Shown: one piece after another, positions 25,296 to 34,923 of the stretch | Numbering within the stretch: the stretch's first letter is position 1 | Layout of the letters: each line of letters starts with the position of its first letter | Source: CAYNUJ01 sp964573255 | Lineage (GTDB): Bacteria; Bacteroidota; Ignavibacteria; Ignavibacteriales; Melioribacteraceae | NCBI GenBank assembly: GCA_964573255.1 | Contig: CAZNJB010000028.1 | Span: 1-38,859 of the forward strand | Direction: 5' to 3' | DNA: 38,859 nucleotides | Translations under genes and position numbers: made by a program | The notes under the pieces: generated by a model | Databases searched by the model: none | The model's input: the letters and a program-made list of their open reading frames with translations, nothing else | Told to the model about the DNA's origin: nothing

Positions 25296-26504
25296 TCATT
25301 GTCTACCATAATAAACAGCACCCTTCTTACGTGCGTTAATTCTTAAAACACGTTTTTTAGAAGGATCTTCATTTCTTCTTGTAACATAGAGGAAATTACC
25401 GTTTCCCCATATCATAGAATAAATATCGGGACCTAAAATTCCTTTATACATCGGTTCAACTTTACCGTTAGATCTCATTACAAAAATTCCTTCGGTATGA
25501 GTCGTACCTAAATATAATTCACCGTCCTCGGAAAATGTTATGGATTGTATTTCAACACCCGGTTGAACTTGTGCGAAATCAATAACCAATTCGGTTGTTC
25601 CTAACGAATCCACGCCGGGGAGAATCTTGTTTCGCCAAACTCCATTCTGTACACTTGCGGAGTCTGTGCCTGTATATTTACCGGCTATATATACATAGTC
25701 ATTATACACACGAACCGAGTTTATATAAATTCCGGGATATTCTTTAACAGTAGTAACAACTTTATTCGGATCTACTCTGTAGATCGCATTTCCACCACCC
25801 GCACAGTAAATATTATTATCTTGATCAAAATCCAAATCAAAAGCTCCGCCCGGAAGCACAGCATAAAGACCGTCGCTTCCGCCGCCCGGATTTACTTTCA
25901 ACAAATATTGTAAACCGAATACATAATAAATGCCTCCATCCGGTCCCCATTTCATATGAGCTGCCAAACCTCTTAACAGAGTTGAGTAATCGCTTACAAC
26001 GCCGTCAGGAGTTACTTTCTGTACTTGTTCATTGTACAGAGAGACGTACAAATTTTCATCCTTATCAACAGCCAAACCATAAGGATCGTCATAATCATCA
26101 AAACCACCCATCTCAATAAATATCGGTTCTAATTTGTACGGATGATATTCTGCAAATAGCAATGCACCGATTACTCTTAACTGAATTTTTATAGAATCAC
26201 CAATAATATTTGCCGGAATTACTTTTACCGTATTTAATGTACTGCTAATAACAGTCCCTTTCTGACCGTTAAAATAAACTTCTATCTCATCCGGATTATT
26301 TGAAAAATTCTCTCCGTTAATTACAAGAGTATCCACACCCGCAAATGCAGAATCTGGTATTATTTGCGTAATAACCGGATCTGGTTTATAGCTTTCGTCT
26401 GGATTATAGATACTCGGAGGAATATTATTTTCACAACTTTGCAAGGCAATTGCAAAAATAATCAATAATGCAATAAATAAAGATTTGTTACTTATTCTAT
26501 ACAT
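25296..26504 (-). CDS. Surface lipoprotein with IPT/TIG domain and NHL-type propeller
   Basis: A 402-aa lipoprotein. The signal peptide ends in the lipobox L21-Q-S-C24. Residues about 40-125 form an IPT/TIG immunoglobulin-like domain ('ITQIIPDSAFAGVDTLVINGENF', in two adjoining strands, then 'EVYFNGQKGTVISST'). From about 130 to the end there are propeller-like repeats ('YGLAVDKDENLYVSLYN', 'FDLDFDQDNNIYCAG'). There is no T9SS tail, so it probably reaches the outer membrane by the lipoprotein route. It has a propeller type similar to the T9SS-sorted protein encoded next, which suggests they act on the same ligand or contact each other (inference). AGGAG precedes the ATG. Confidence 0.82.
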   Translation of the reverse strand: MYRISNKSLFIALLIIFAIALQSCENNIPPSIYNPDESYKPDPVITQIIPDSAFAGVDTLVINGENFSNNPDEIEVYFNGQKGTVISSTLNTVKVIPANIIGDSIKIQLRVIGALLFAEYHPYKLEPIFIEMGGFDDYDDPYGLAVDKDENLYVSLYNEQVQKVTPDGVVSDYSTLLRGLAAHMKWGPDGGIYYVFGLQYLLKVNPGGGSDGLYAVLPGGAFDLDFDQDNNIYCAGGGNAIYRVDPNKVVTTVKEYPGIYINSVRVYNDYVYIAGKYTGTDSASVQNGVWRNKILPGVDSLGTTELVIDFAQVQPGVEIQSITFSEDGELYLGTTHTEGIFVMRSNGKVEPMYKGILGPDIYSMIWGNGNFLYVTRRNEDPSKKRVLRINARKKGAVYYGRQ

Positions 26505-26547
26505 GTGAAAACTCCTTAAACTGTCGTCTCATTAAATTTCTTTTCTA

Positions 26548-27582
26548 TCAAAACGCAAACTCTATTGAAAAACGGTTAACATCAGTAAATGTACTAAACG
26601 GTGTATATGAATAGTTGAATGCAAATCCAAACTTCTGAATACCTGCACCAAATGAATAACTGTAATCGTCATGATTCGTTACATAACCAAAGCGTACTGC
26701 AAGCATATCTTTGAAAAAGTATTCTCCACCGAATGAAATATATTCAGGGAAGGAGCGTGGGTGAATCGCATCAATAGTAATATTTAGTTTATTATCCGCA
26801 CCTAGGCTCGGCAATAAATCGAATGCGTTAAAACCAACACCAATTTTGAAGGTAAGCGGTAATTGAAAACTTTCTTTTTCATACTTTACTTCTTGAGCAA
26901 AATTTCGGATTGACATACCAAAAACAAGGCTCTTAAAACCGGTTTTATAAAGCGTACCGAAATCAAACGATATTACACCTAAGGAATAATCCTTAACCGA
27001 TTTCCCGGTTAATGTATTACCGGAATAGACAGGGACATAACTGGAGCCAAGATTTTGTTTTACATATTTAATTTGTCCACCAACTGAAAATTTATCAGAT
27101 AATTCTTTTGCATAACCGATTCCAAAAGAATAAGCAGTAGGCATAGCCCAGCCGGCATTAATATCTTCGTAACCTTGAGGCAATTCCGGAGCAACTCTCG
27201 TCCATTCAAATTCGCCGTAATCAATAAATAGGAAGCTAACACCAAATACACCATATTTCCCTTCTTCCCAATTAAAAGCCATTGAGCCGGAATAATATTT
27301 TATATCTGCAATCCAATTCATTTGATTCGCAATTAGATCGAATGTTGTCTTCATTCGCGCCATTCCTGCCGGATTGTAGAACAAAGAAAGAGAAGATCCT
27401 TCATATGTAGTAAATGCTTCCGCCAAAGCAGCAGAACGTGCATTAGTACCAACACTTAAGAACTGAAAACCGGTTTGCGCCAGTTTTTTATTCTCTCCTC
27501 CATCTACCTGAGCCGAAGACTTTGAAGGTACTGCTAAGAAAATTAACATCATTATGGAAAAATAGAGTATTGTTTTTTTCAT
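26548..27582 (-). CDS. PorV/PorQ-family outer-membrane barrel protein
   Basis: A 344-aa protein with a signal peptide (cleavage near 'SKSSAQ', about residue 25) and a repetitive amphipathic beta-strand pattern ending in Phe, as expected for an outer-membrane barrel. The N-terminal 'GFQFLSVGTNARSAALAEAF' and 'SLFYNPAGMARM' blocks are the hallmark of the PorV/PorQ family. PorV takes T9SS cargo from the translocon and passes it to the attachment machinery. Here it is encoded directly after two CTD exoproteins and before a third T9SS-sorted protein, so it may be a locus-dedicated shuttle rather than the housekeeping PorV. No other T9SS core gene (porK, L, M, N, sprA) is in the window. Confidence 0.82.
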   Translation of the reverse strand: MKKTILYFSIMMLIFLAVPSKSSAQVDGGENKKLAQTGFQFLSVGTNARSAALAEAFTTYEGSSLSLFYNPAGMARMKTTFDLIANQMNWIADIKYYSGSMAFNWEEGKYGVFGVSFLFIDYGEFEWTRVAPELPQGYEDINAGWAMPTAYSFGIGYAKELSDKFSVGGQIKYVKQNLGSSYVPVYSGNTLTGKSVKDYSLGVISFDFGTLYKTGFKSLVFGMSIRNFAQEVKYEKESFQLPLTFKIGVGFNAFDLLPSLGADNKLNITIDAIHPRSFPEYISFGGEYFFKDMLAVRFGYVTNHDDYSYSFGAGIQKFGFAFNYSYTPFSTFTDVNRFSIEFAF

Positions 27583-27610
27583 TTTATGCTCCTAAATATA
27601 TTCTAAACCT

Positions 27611-29719
27611 TTATCGAATAATCACAAATTTTTTAATTGCTTTTTCACCTTCAGGTGTAGTAATTACGGCAATATAAACACCACTTGTAACTACTTGCCG
27701 ATATTTTGTAATTGAATTCCACGGTTCATCACCGCTTCCATCGTTATGAATAATTTCGTCTATCAAATCACCGCGTTCAGTATAAATTTTAATTGTACAA
27801 TAACCTGGTATATTCAAAAACATCAACTTATCTTGCTCACCGGGATATTGTAAATCCTTCGAGAGAATATTAAAAGGATTAGGCACAATGCGAATATCCG
27901 ATAATTTTTCTCCTGCCGGCCTTTGTAAAAACGCAGGTTCGGTTGTTCTTGTATAAAACTTACTGCTCATTAAGGGCCCGGTTGGGTTAGTTTCCCCAGT
28001 ATTATTTAAACTTCCGTCTGTAAAAGAAACGATATAGTAATAATAGGAAAATCCCCTAACTGCGCTTGTATCAGCAAAATAATAAGTGCCCGGACCTCCA
28101 CTATAAATCTCATTATAAACCGTATCAGGCTTTCCGACTGCTCTAAAAATCTTGTATCCGGCAAAATTAGGCCAATCTTCCGAAGGGCTTGGTTTCCAAG
28201 ATAAATTTATTTTATCGCCACCCGATTTAACTTCAAAAAGTTCCGGAGGTAAAGGCGCTTGTGGAATTGAAAAACCGGAATCGAAATTTCGCTTTGCTCT
28301 ACCAAACGTTTGAAGTAAAGAATCTATACCGGTATAAAACCAGCTATTTTTATATACGTCTTTATTATTCGTTTCGCTTCCATCCGGCAATGTGAATGGT
28401 CCTTTGTCACTTGAATTATCGTAAGCCTTTTTCCATCTTTCGCCTATTATCTCACACTGCTCTCTGCTTAATCCGCTTACTCCTTCAGCTTCTACAATTA
28501 CAATACTATCACCAAACGGAATATCGAAAGGACCATAAGCAATCCATACATTAGTTCCTCCAACATCATTATGAATTGTAACCGGATCAACCTTATCTGT
28601 TATGGAACTCAAGTTAGTTTCGTCAAATCTATCCGTTCCGCCTAACCCCTTAAAAGGATTGCCGGAAATCATATTGTAAAGCTGTATCATTGGGGTAACG
28701 TCTTGCATATCACCAAGCGAAGGATATGTATCTCCTGCATGCCATCCCAACACTGCGGGCTGCAAAGGATCATCACTCCGATCGCTCGTACTTTTATCAA
28801 CGTGCAAAATAACTGTGCCGGCAAATTGTGGGGATACTAAGCGACCTTTACCCGAGATCTCCGGTGCACCGATATTATCGAATGAGTTAACTGAAGATTG
28901 TCCTGCCCAGCTGAATCCGCAGCGCAACCAATCTACAATAGGGTTGTCTTCCGTTATTATATCATTAACATGAGCAGCATAATCTTCTCCTCGTTTCGAA
29001 ACCCATGAATGTTTTCCCCAAGATTGTCCGTCACCAATTTTATATGCTCCCTCTCTGCAAACGCTATATCTTGTTCCCCAACTAATCCTTACACCTTTTA
29101 GATCAGCGTGTAATTCAATTTCATCGTCGTAATCGGTATTCCCCGTATTTTTAAATGTATAAACTTTTATAAAATAATTATCATGATATTGCTGACTGAA
29201 AGCGTAAATTTCACGCTTCATAGTTAAACCGATGTTTGTATTAACTACATTAACCACAAGCCTATCCGCAATGAGATTGGGATCGTATTCATCAATATCG
29301 TTCAAATACCTTGCGCTAATGTTATTACCGTCTACATACACTTGAGTCGGCTTGAATTTTGCTATTTCTTTTAATTCCATCGGGAATAATGATTGACCGA
29401 CGTAATCCAAAGCGAAATAAATTCCGTATTTTTCCCAGGTCTCACCTTTCTCATCCGTAAATGAATCAACACCTATCCAAGACCTTTTAATTACTGCATT
29501 ATCTTGATACGGATAATCCGCAGGCCATTTAAGACCTTCGTAATAGGAATTATTCCAAGCTCTTTCAGATCCATAAGCAGAAAAATGACTTTGCAAAGAG
29601 CCAACTCTAATGTACCTTTTTTCCGTACCCTCTACTTGTGCAAAGAGAGTATTTGCACTTAAAAGAGCAACCAGAAAAAACATATAATATTTTCGAAAAT
29701 GGTTAAACATTTTTTTCAC
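27611..29719 (-). CDS. Secreted exoprotein B: large N-terminal domain, FN3 domain and T9SS-like C-terminal domain
   Basis: A 702-aa exported protein, paralogous to the gene at 32804-34888. A signal peptide ends near 'NTLFAQ'. An uncharacterised N-terminal part of about 500 residues has conserved blocks ('VGSLQSHFSAYGSE', 'DRLVVNVVNTNIG', 'AFSQQYHDNYFI', 'AEGVSGLSREQC'), followed by an FN3-like domain ('GGDKINLSWKPSP' to 'YYYYIVSF') and a C-terminal beta domain with 'IRIVPNPFNI', 'IKIYTERGDLIDEI' and 'SGVYIAVITT', ending in 'IKKFVIIR', a T9SS type A-like tail. The frame opens with GTG at 29719, directly after the stop codon of the upstream receptor; the ATG at 29710 is an alternative. Function unknown. 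Pairing with a TonB-dependent receptor suggests a partner role. Confidence 0.78.
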   Translation of the reverse strand: MKKMFNHFRKYYMFFLVALLSANTLFAQVEGTEKRYIRVGSLQSHFSAYGSERAWNNSYYEGLKWPADYPYQDNAVIKRSWIGVDSFTDEKGETWEKYGIYFALDYVGQSLFPMELKEIAKFKPTQVYVDGNNISARYLNDIDEYDPNLIADRLVVNVVNTNIGLTMKREIYAFSQQYHDNYFIKVYTFKNTGNTDYDDEIELHADLKGVRISWGTRYSVCREGAYKIGDGQSWGKHSWVSKRGEDYAAHVNDIITEDNPIVDWLRCGFSWAGQSSVNSFDNIGAPEISGKGRLVSPQFAGTVILHVDKSTSDRSDDPLQPAVLGWHAGDTYPSLGDMQDVTPMIQLYNMISGNPFKGLGGTDRFDETNLSSITDKVDPVTIHNDVGGTNVWIAYGPFDIPFGDSIVIVEAEGVSGLSREQCEIIGERWKKAYDNSSDKGPFTLPDGSETNNKDVYKNSWFYTGIDSLLQTFGRAKRNFDSGFSIPQAPLPPELFEVKSGGDKINLSWKPSPSEDWPNFAGYKIFRAVGKPDTVYNEIYSGGPGTYYFADTSAVRGFSYYYYIVSFTDGSLNNTGETNPTGPLMSSKFYTRTTEPAFLQRPAGEKLSDIRIVPNPFNILSKDLQYPGEQDKLMFLNIPGYCTIKIYTERGDLIDEIIHNDGSGDEPWNSITKYRQVVTSGVYIAVITTPEGEKAIKKFVIIR

Positions 29720-32700
29720 TTAAAAATCCAGTTTTATTCCGAGTGTAATTTTCCTAGGGTTCAAAAAAGTCATTGATTTAATATTTGGCATATCTATATA
29801 CGATTTGTTCTTTTTACGTTCTTCGTTTCTTTTAGCAATTTCCGGATCATTATTGGGATTCGGCTCTAACGGATCATAAGGAACACCGTCGGGTCTGTAA
29901 TCCCCGATTTTATCATTACCATGCTCAACACCTTCCTCCCATGAAAAATTCAAAGATTCTAAATAATCATTGTAATCATATATATCCGAGAACCCGGCTT
30001 GGCTAAGAAACTTAGTATTCAAAACATTAGTTACGTCAACATATAATTGAAGATTAAAATCCTCAAAATCAAAATCTTTCGAAAAACGAAGGTCTATATT
30101 ATACCAATCGACCCATTGTACATTATCTACTACCCCCGGTATATTATGAGGATTAAAAGTAGTGTATGCACCGGCTTTCCAATCAGCTAAAATATTTAAT
30201 GTAATATTCGCTAATGGATACATTCCAGAAATTGCTGGACCAAAATTGTCGGGAGTAAATAACTGCAAATTAGCTCTTGCATACGGCTGCGGATGGGGCT
30301 TCGACTGATAAGGGTTCAATCTTAAATAATCCCTTTGTTCAACCGGATCTTCAAAGTACTTTGTTAATCCAAAATATCCGGAAGTACGGACATCATAGGT
30401 ATAATTTATAAATCCTCTTACCCATTTGCCCCAAACTTTTGAAAGAGTAATTTCAAATCCTCTTATATCAGCATAATTATTATTTGTAGCTTTGTAATAC
30501 TGAACCGTTGAATTCAAATTCTGATAATATACCCAGCCTGGCTGATCCAGAACGTCTTTATAATATGCGGCAATATTAAGTAAAAATTGATCGTACAAAT
30601 TCTGTGAATAACCTAACTCGTATGCTACGGTTCTTTCCAACTTCAGATAAGGATTGCCAATATATGTTACCAATCCGTTTGATTCGCGCTGAATTCTGAA
30701 TCTGTAAGAAGATGCCGGTTCAGAAAGGAAGTGACCGTAATTAAAATATAATTTAGAATTATCTGTAATTGGATGTGATACACCCAGTCTAGGACTTAAA
30801 TATAATTTTCCTTTAACTTTTTCTTTCGCCGCAGATTTTTCCAGAGAATTACCGTACCCAGCGCTATACAGCTTATCGAAATCGGAGAGTTGGAACCATT
30901 CTGTATTAGGATCGGAATATTCGGCTCTTAAACCTAGGTTCATAATAAACCCTTCGAATTCAAGTTTATCCTGAACATAAGCACTCAACCTGTACGGGAA
31001 AAGTTGATAAACTTGCTCTCTGGTCCATGTATTCATGGAAGGACTATAGGTACCGGCATTTATATTATAATCGTTATAAACAAATTCTGCTCCGGCTTTC
31101 AACTGATTCGATAAATTCAACTGATTAATAATATCAAATTTTAATGAAGTAGTGGAATTAACACTCTGGTCTCTTCCTAAATTCATCCATCCGCCCATAA
31201 TCATACCGTCGATTCCGCTAACGCTGTAGCCCCAGTATCCGTAAGGCGCTTCGTCGGTAAAGTATCCAGGAACAGGTTGATATTTTTTAGTTGTGTCGCG
31301 CAATTCCATTTGATATGTACTATATCTATTGGTAAAGTGCTCTAACTTAATATCATAAAATGCTTTTGGTGACAAAATATGAGTTAACTTAACAGCAAAC
31401 ATGGTACGGTAAATGGAGCTCGGACTAAAATAACCGGGCATATAAAGAATTGCATTTCCGCTGCTGCTATTGAGCAAGTTCGCGACATCATAAGTTGTTT
31501 TAAGAACACTTCCAGTTGGTACATTCCAGTTATACGGTGAGACTGAATTAATTTCGCCGTACAATCCGCTGACAACTAGCTTTAACGATTTGGATATGTC
31601 TGCGTTCAGTTTAGTTCTGAACTGAGTCTCTGAATAACTATCTCGCGACAGAGGAAAAACGAACATATCTCTCTGTTGATAATATGAAGTATAGAATCTG
31701 AGATTTCCTAAATATTCAGAGACGAACGGAACCGGGCCACCGAATCCAACATCGATAATAAAATCTGGTTTGGTTATCTCCCCTTGCCTTCTATGCTGCC
31801 ATTCGTAAATTCTTTTTGCAGCTGAGGGCGTAAGATCATTAGTTGGATCATCATCTTTTAACGTTGCTTCCGAAACTGCATTCCAACCTTCGAATTGAGG
31901 ATACTGCCTTTGAGTATATGAATCCCATGCTCCGTTATTAGTACCCGTCCACATTACGTCAGGATCCAAATAAGGTCTATTAAAATATGAGTATGGATCG
32001 TAAACAGAATTACCAAAATGCTTTGCTGCAGGGGGTGAATAATGGAAATTAATTGTACCGCTGTAAACGGAAGAATTCCCTTCTTTAGTTATTACATTTA
32101 TCAAACCGGAACGAAGGTTGCCATATTCTGCGTTAAATCCTCCGGTTTGAATCTGCACTTCTTTGATTGCACTAAGACTAACAGTAGCATAGGGAATGTT
32201 TGACCGTTCATCATTTTGAGATAACCCGTCAACCATAAATACAGTTTGGTTGGCTGAACCACCTCTAACAATAATACCATCTCTCCCCGATTCTATACCA
32301 GCTTGAAGTTTTAGAACTTCCACAACATTTTGAACCGGTAAAGAAGAAATGGATTCGCCGGCAAGATTCATCTGACTGTTGGAAACGTCTTTTCTTACAA
32401 TTGGTCTTTCAGCAACAACAACTACATCCTCACCTTGTATGACTTCTTCTTTCAAATAAGCATTTACTTTTGTTGTCAGATCAATATTCACTCTTACATC
32501 TTCCACTATAAAATCGGCATAACCAATCATAGAAAATTTAAGAGTATATTTGCCGGCGGGAATATTGAGCAGCACATAATTTCCGTTAACATCTGTAGAA
32601 GTTCCCATTGTTGTTCCAACTACAACTATATTAACGGAAGGTAAAGGTTCACCAGTAGCAGCATCCGTAACTTTCCCCGATATTTTACCCGTTGTTCCGG

Positions 32701-32770
32701 CAAGAATCACTTCGGACAATATCAGAAGGATTAATATGATTACGGCATTATTTTTTTTTGATAATATCAT
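29720..32770 (-). CDS. TonB-dependent receptor B (carboxypeptidase-regulatory-like N-terminus)
   Basis: A 1016-aa outer-membrane transporter. A signal peptide ends before 'GTTGKISG'. A CarboxypepD_reg-like (Ig-fold) domain covers about 25-110, a TonB-box-like 'EDVVVVAERP' follows at about 118-127, then a plug with 'GIIVRGGSANQTVFMVDG' and 'GGFNAEYGNLRSGLINVIT', and a barrel from about 235 that ends in 'PRKITLGIKLDF' with a terminal Phe. It is paralogous along its length to the receptor at 34924-38061. Such receptors import bulky ligands using TonB energy. No SusD gene is adjacent; instead an FN3/CTD exoprotein follows with no gap, which may be its functional partner (inference). Substrate unknown. 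Confidence 0.88.
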   Translation of the reverse strand: MILSKKNNAVIILILLILSEVILAGTTGKISGKVTDAATGEPLPSVNIVVVGTTMGTSTDVNGNYVLLNIPAGKYTLKFSMIGYADFIVEDVRVNIDLTTKVNAYLKEEVIQGEDVVVVAERPIVRKDVSNSQMNLAGESISSLPVQNVVEVLKLQAGIESGRDGIIVRGGSANQTVFMVDGLSQNDERSNIPYATVSLSAIKEVQIQTGGFNAEYGNLRSGLINVITKEGNSSVYSGTINFHYSPPAAKHFGNSVYDPYSYFNRPYLDPDVMWTGTNNGAWDSYTQRQYPQFEGWNAVSEATLKDDDPTNDLTPSAAKRIYEWQHRRQGEITKPDFIIDVGFGGPVPFVSEYLGNLRFYTSYYQQRDMFVFPLSRDSYSETQFRTKLNADISKSLKLVVSGLYGEINSVSPYNWNVPTGSVLKTTYDVANLLNSSSGNAILYMPGYFSPSSIYRTMFAVKLTHILSPKAFYDIKLEHFTNRYSTYQMELRDTTKKYQPVPGYFTDEAPYGYWGYSVSGIDGMIMGGWMNLGRDQSVNSTTSLKFDIINQLNLSNQLKAGAEFVYNDYNINAGTYSPSMNTWTREQVYQLFPYRLSAYVQDKLEFEGFIMNLGLRAEYSDPNTEWFQLSDFDKLYSAGYGNSLEKSAAKEKVKGKLYLSPRLGVSHPITDNSKLYFNYGHFLSEPASSYRFRIQRESNGLVTYIGNPYLKLERTVAYELGYSQNLYDQFLLNIAAYYKDVLDQPGWVYYQNLNSTVQYYKATNNNYADIRGFEITLSKVWGKWVRGFINYTYDVRTSGYFGLTKYFEDPVEQRDYLRLNPYQSKPHPQPYARANLQLFTPDNFGPAISGMYPLANITLNILADWKAGAYTTFNPHNIPGVVDNVQWVDWYNIDLRFSKDFDFEDFNLQLYVDVTNVLNTKFLSQAGFSDIYDYNDYLESLNFSWEEGVEHGNDKIGDYRPDGVPYDPLEPNPNNDPEIAKRNEERKKNKSYIDMPNIKSMTFLNPRKITLGIKLDF

Positions 32771-32803
32771 TTTAAGTTTAAATTCACTCCATCAAAAAAT
32801 TAA

Positions 32804-34888
32804 TTATCTAATTATTACAAATTTCTTAATTGCCTGTTGACCGTCAGGTGTTGTGAAAACAGCAATATAAATACCGCTAACAACAACTTGACGATATGAG
32901 GTTACAGAATTCCAGGCTTCATCCCCGGTACCGTCAGTGTGTTCGATTGTATTAATCAAATCACCCCTTTCCGTATAAATCCTTATCGTACATACAGGCG
33001 GGATGTTATAAAACATAATTCTATCCTGCCCGCTATCCCCGAACTGCAAATCTTTGGAACGTATATTATACGGATTGGGCACTACTCTAATTTGGGATAA
33101 TTCGGTTCCGGCAGGACGCTTAAGGTTAGCAGGATTATTTGTCATAGTGTAGAACTTACTGCTTTCCAAAGGTACACCGGGATAAACATTGTTTGTACTA
33201 CCGTCATCGAATGAAGTAATGTAATAATAGTAGTCAAATCCCCTTGCTAAAGTAGTATCATCCCAAGTGTTGTATGCTCCGTCTGTAACTAGAGGATTAT
33301 CTGTTCCGGGACCACATTCGTAAATGAGATCGTATGTTGTATCAGGAACATTGATGGCTCTATAAATTCGATATCCCATAAAGTTCGGTTCCGATTCAGC
33401 GTTTTTAGACCACTTTAGATTTATTTTATCACCACCGGAAGTAACAATAAATTCATCCGGAGGAGGTGGAGGTGAAGGTATATTGAAATCATTTTGATAA
33501 TTAGCCAAAGCTCTCTTAAATGTTTGGAAGAGAGAATCTTTTCCGGTGAAAACCCAAGCATCTTTATATTCATCTTTATCGTTTGTGGTACTACCGTCGG
33601 GTAACACGAATGGTCCCTTACCTTCTAGCCATCTAGCACCGATAGTATAACAACTGTCTCTTGACAATCCTGCCACGCCTTCGGCTAATACAATATGGAT
33701 ACTTTCGCCGGGAGCAAGAGTGTAAGGACCAAATCCTTGTCCCTGGGAGTAACCTCCGGCTGTATTTCCGAATTGGTCTGCAAATCCGTCACCAATCAAT
33801 TCTGCCATTGTTTGAGCCGGTCTGCCGGCAGTCATAGCGGCATATTCCTCGGTCATCTGGGCTTCATTGAACTGATCGTTATTAAAGTTTATTTTTCCAT
33901 CAGAATCAACAATATCTGTCGTTGATGGCTGGTTAATGTCATCTGTGGGATCATTAGGACCTGCATCTGCATGGATTGTCAATACACCAGCAAACTGGGC
34001 AGCACCTAAACGTCCGTCCGGATAATAACTTGCAGTTCCGACGTTCGGACCACCAATATTGTCGTACCCTGCTTGCGAGTGTTTACCTAACCAAGAAAAT
34101 TGAACCCTGAAAGGATTTCCGTTCTCATCTTCATAAATTACGTCATTAACTGTAGCGCGTCCCCATGAAGTTGACTGAGGAAGCCAATAATATCCGTACG
34201 GACCACCTTCCCTTGTGGGAGCATATCTGTATTGGAAGAAAATCACGAAATCTTCTAAAGTCTGTTCATTCTTTGTACCGGCAACATCGATAATACCGGT
34301 ATTAGTAAATGTATAATCATATATAAAATAGTTATCATTATACTGTTGAGAAAAAGCATAAATTTTTCTTGTTACCGTAACGCCGATAGAGGTATTCACA
34401 ACATTGATCAGCAATCTATCAGATGGAATACTGGCGTCAATTGAATCAACAAAATCCATATAGTCTAATCTTCCTGCAGAAACACCGTCAACATAAACTC
34501 TTGGATGATCAAATTTACCCACAAGTTTAAATTTTACCGGCATAAATTCACTTTCTTCATTTAAAACACGAGGCCCGGCATGAACAACTTTATATGTAAA
34601 AGTTTTTCCTGCTCGAGAATCATAATAATTTTTAGCACCTAGCCATAAAGCTTTTGCCGCTTCGGTGTCTTGATAAAGATATTGAGCAGGCCATCTTAAA
34701 CCATCTTGCTGATCGGGAATTTGATGAGTACGGCCAAGTTCAATTTCGCAGCCGGCGGAAGAATACCAACTATGGAGAGAACCGACTGAAAGCCATCTGA
34801 CTTCATCACCAACAAATATCTCCGTAACCGTGAGCAATAAAAAGGCTGCTATGGTAATAGGGATAATTTTTTTCTTAATATTTCTCAT
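32804..34888 (-). CDS. Secreted exoprotein A: large N-terminal domain, FN3 domain and T9SS-like C-terminal domain
   Basis: A 694-aa paralogue of exoprotein B with the same layout: signal peptide (residues 1 to about 26), an uncharacterised region to about 500 ('VGSLHSWYSSAGCE', 'DRLLINVVNTSIG', 'AFSQQYNDNYFI', 'AEGVAGLSRDSC'), a proline-rich linker ('IPSPPPPPDEF'), an FN3-like domain ('GGDKINLKWSKNAE' to 'YYYYITSF') and a C-terminal domain ('IRVVPNPYNI', 'IRIYTERGDLINTI', 'SGIYIAVFTT', end 'IKKFVIIR'). The C-terminal part is closer to exoprotein B than the N-terminal part, as expected if the sorting region is more constrained. It starts with ATG preceded by AAAGGA, 35 nt after receptor A. No enzyme motif was recognised. 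Confidence 0.78.
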   Translation of the reverse strand: MRNIKKKIIPITIAAFLLLTVTEIFVGDEVRWLSVGSLHSWYSSAGCEIELGRTHQIPDQQDGLRWPAQYLYQDTEAAKALWLGAKNYYDSRAGKTFTYKVVHAGPRVLNEESEFMPVKFKLVGKFDHPRVYVDGVSAGRLDYMDFVDSIDASIPSDRLLINVVNTSIGVTVTRKIYAFSQQYNDNYFIYDYTFTNTGIIDVAGTKNEQTLEDFVIFFQYRYAPTREGGPYGYYWLPQSTSWGRATVNDVIYEDENGNPFRVQFSWLGKHSQAGYDNIGGPNVGTASYYPDGRLGAAQFAGVLTIHADAGPNDPTDDINQPSTTDIVDSDGKINFNNDQFNEAQMTEEYAAMTAGRPAQTMAELIGDGFADQFGNTAGGYSQGQGFGPYTLAPGESIHIVLAEGVAGLSRDSCYTIGARWLEGKGPFVLPDGSTTNDKDEYKDAWVFTGKDSLFQTFKRALANYQNDFNIPSPPPPPDEFIVTSGGDKINLKWSKNAESEPNFMGYRIYRAINVPDTTYDLIYECGPGTDNPLVTDGAYNTWDDTTLARGFDYYYYITSFDDGSTNNVYPGVPLESSKFYTMTNNPANLKRPAGTELSQIRVVPNPYNIRSKDLQFGDSGQDRIMFYNIPPVCTIRIYTERGDLINTIEHTDGTGDEAWNSVTSYRQVVVSGIYIAVFTTPDGQQAIKKFVIIR

Positions 34889-34923
34889 TTTATTTCCTTT
34901 AATTTTTAATCTCGTAAATCAGC

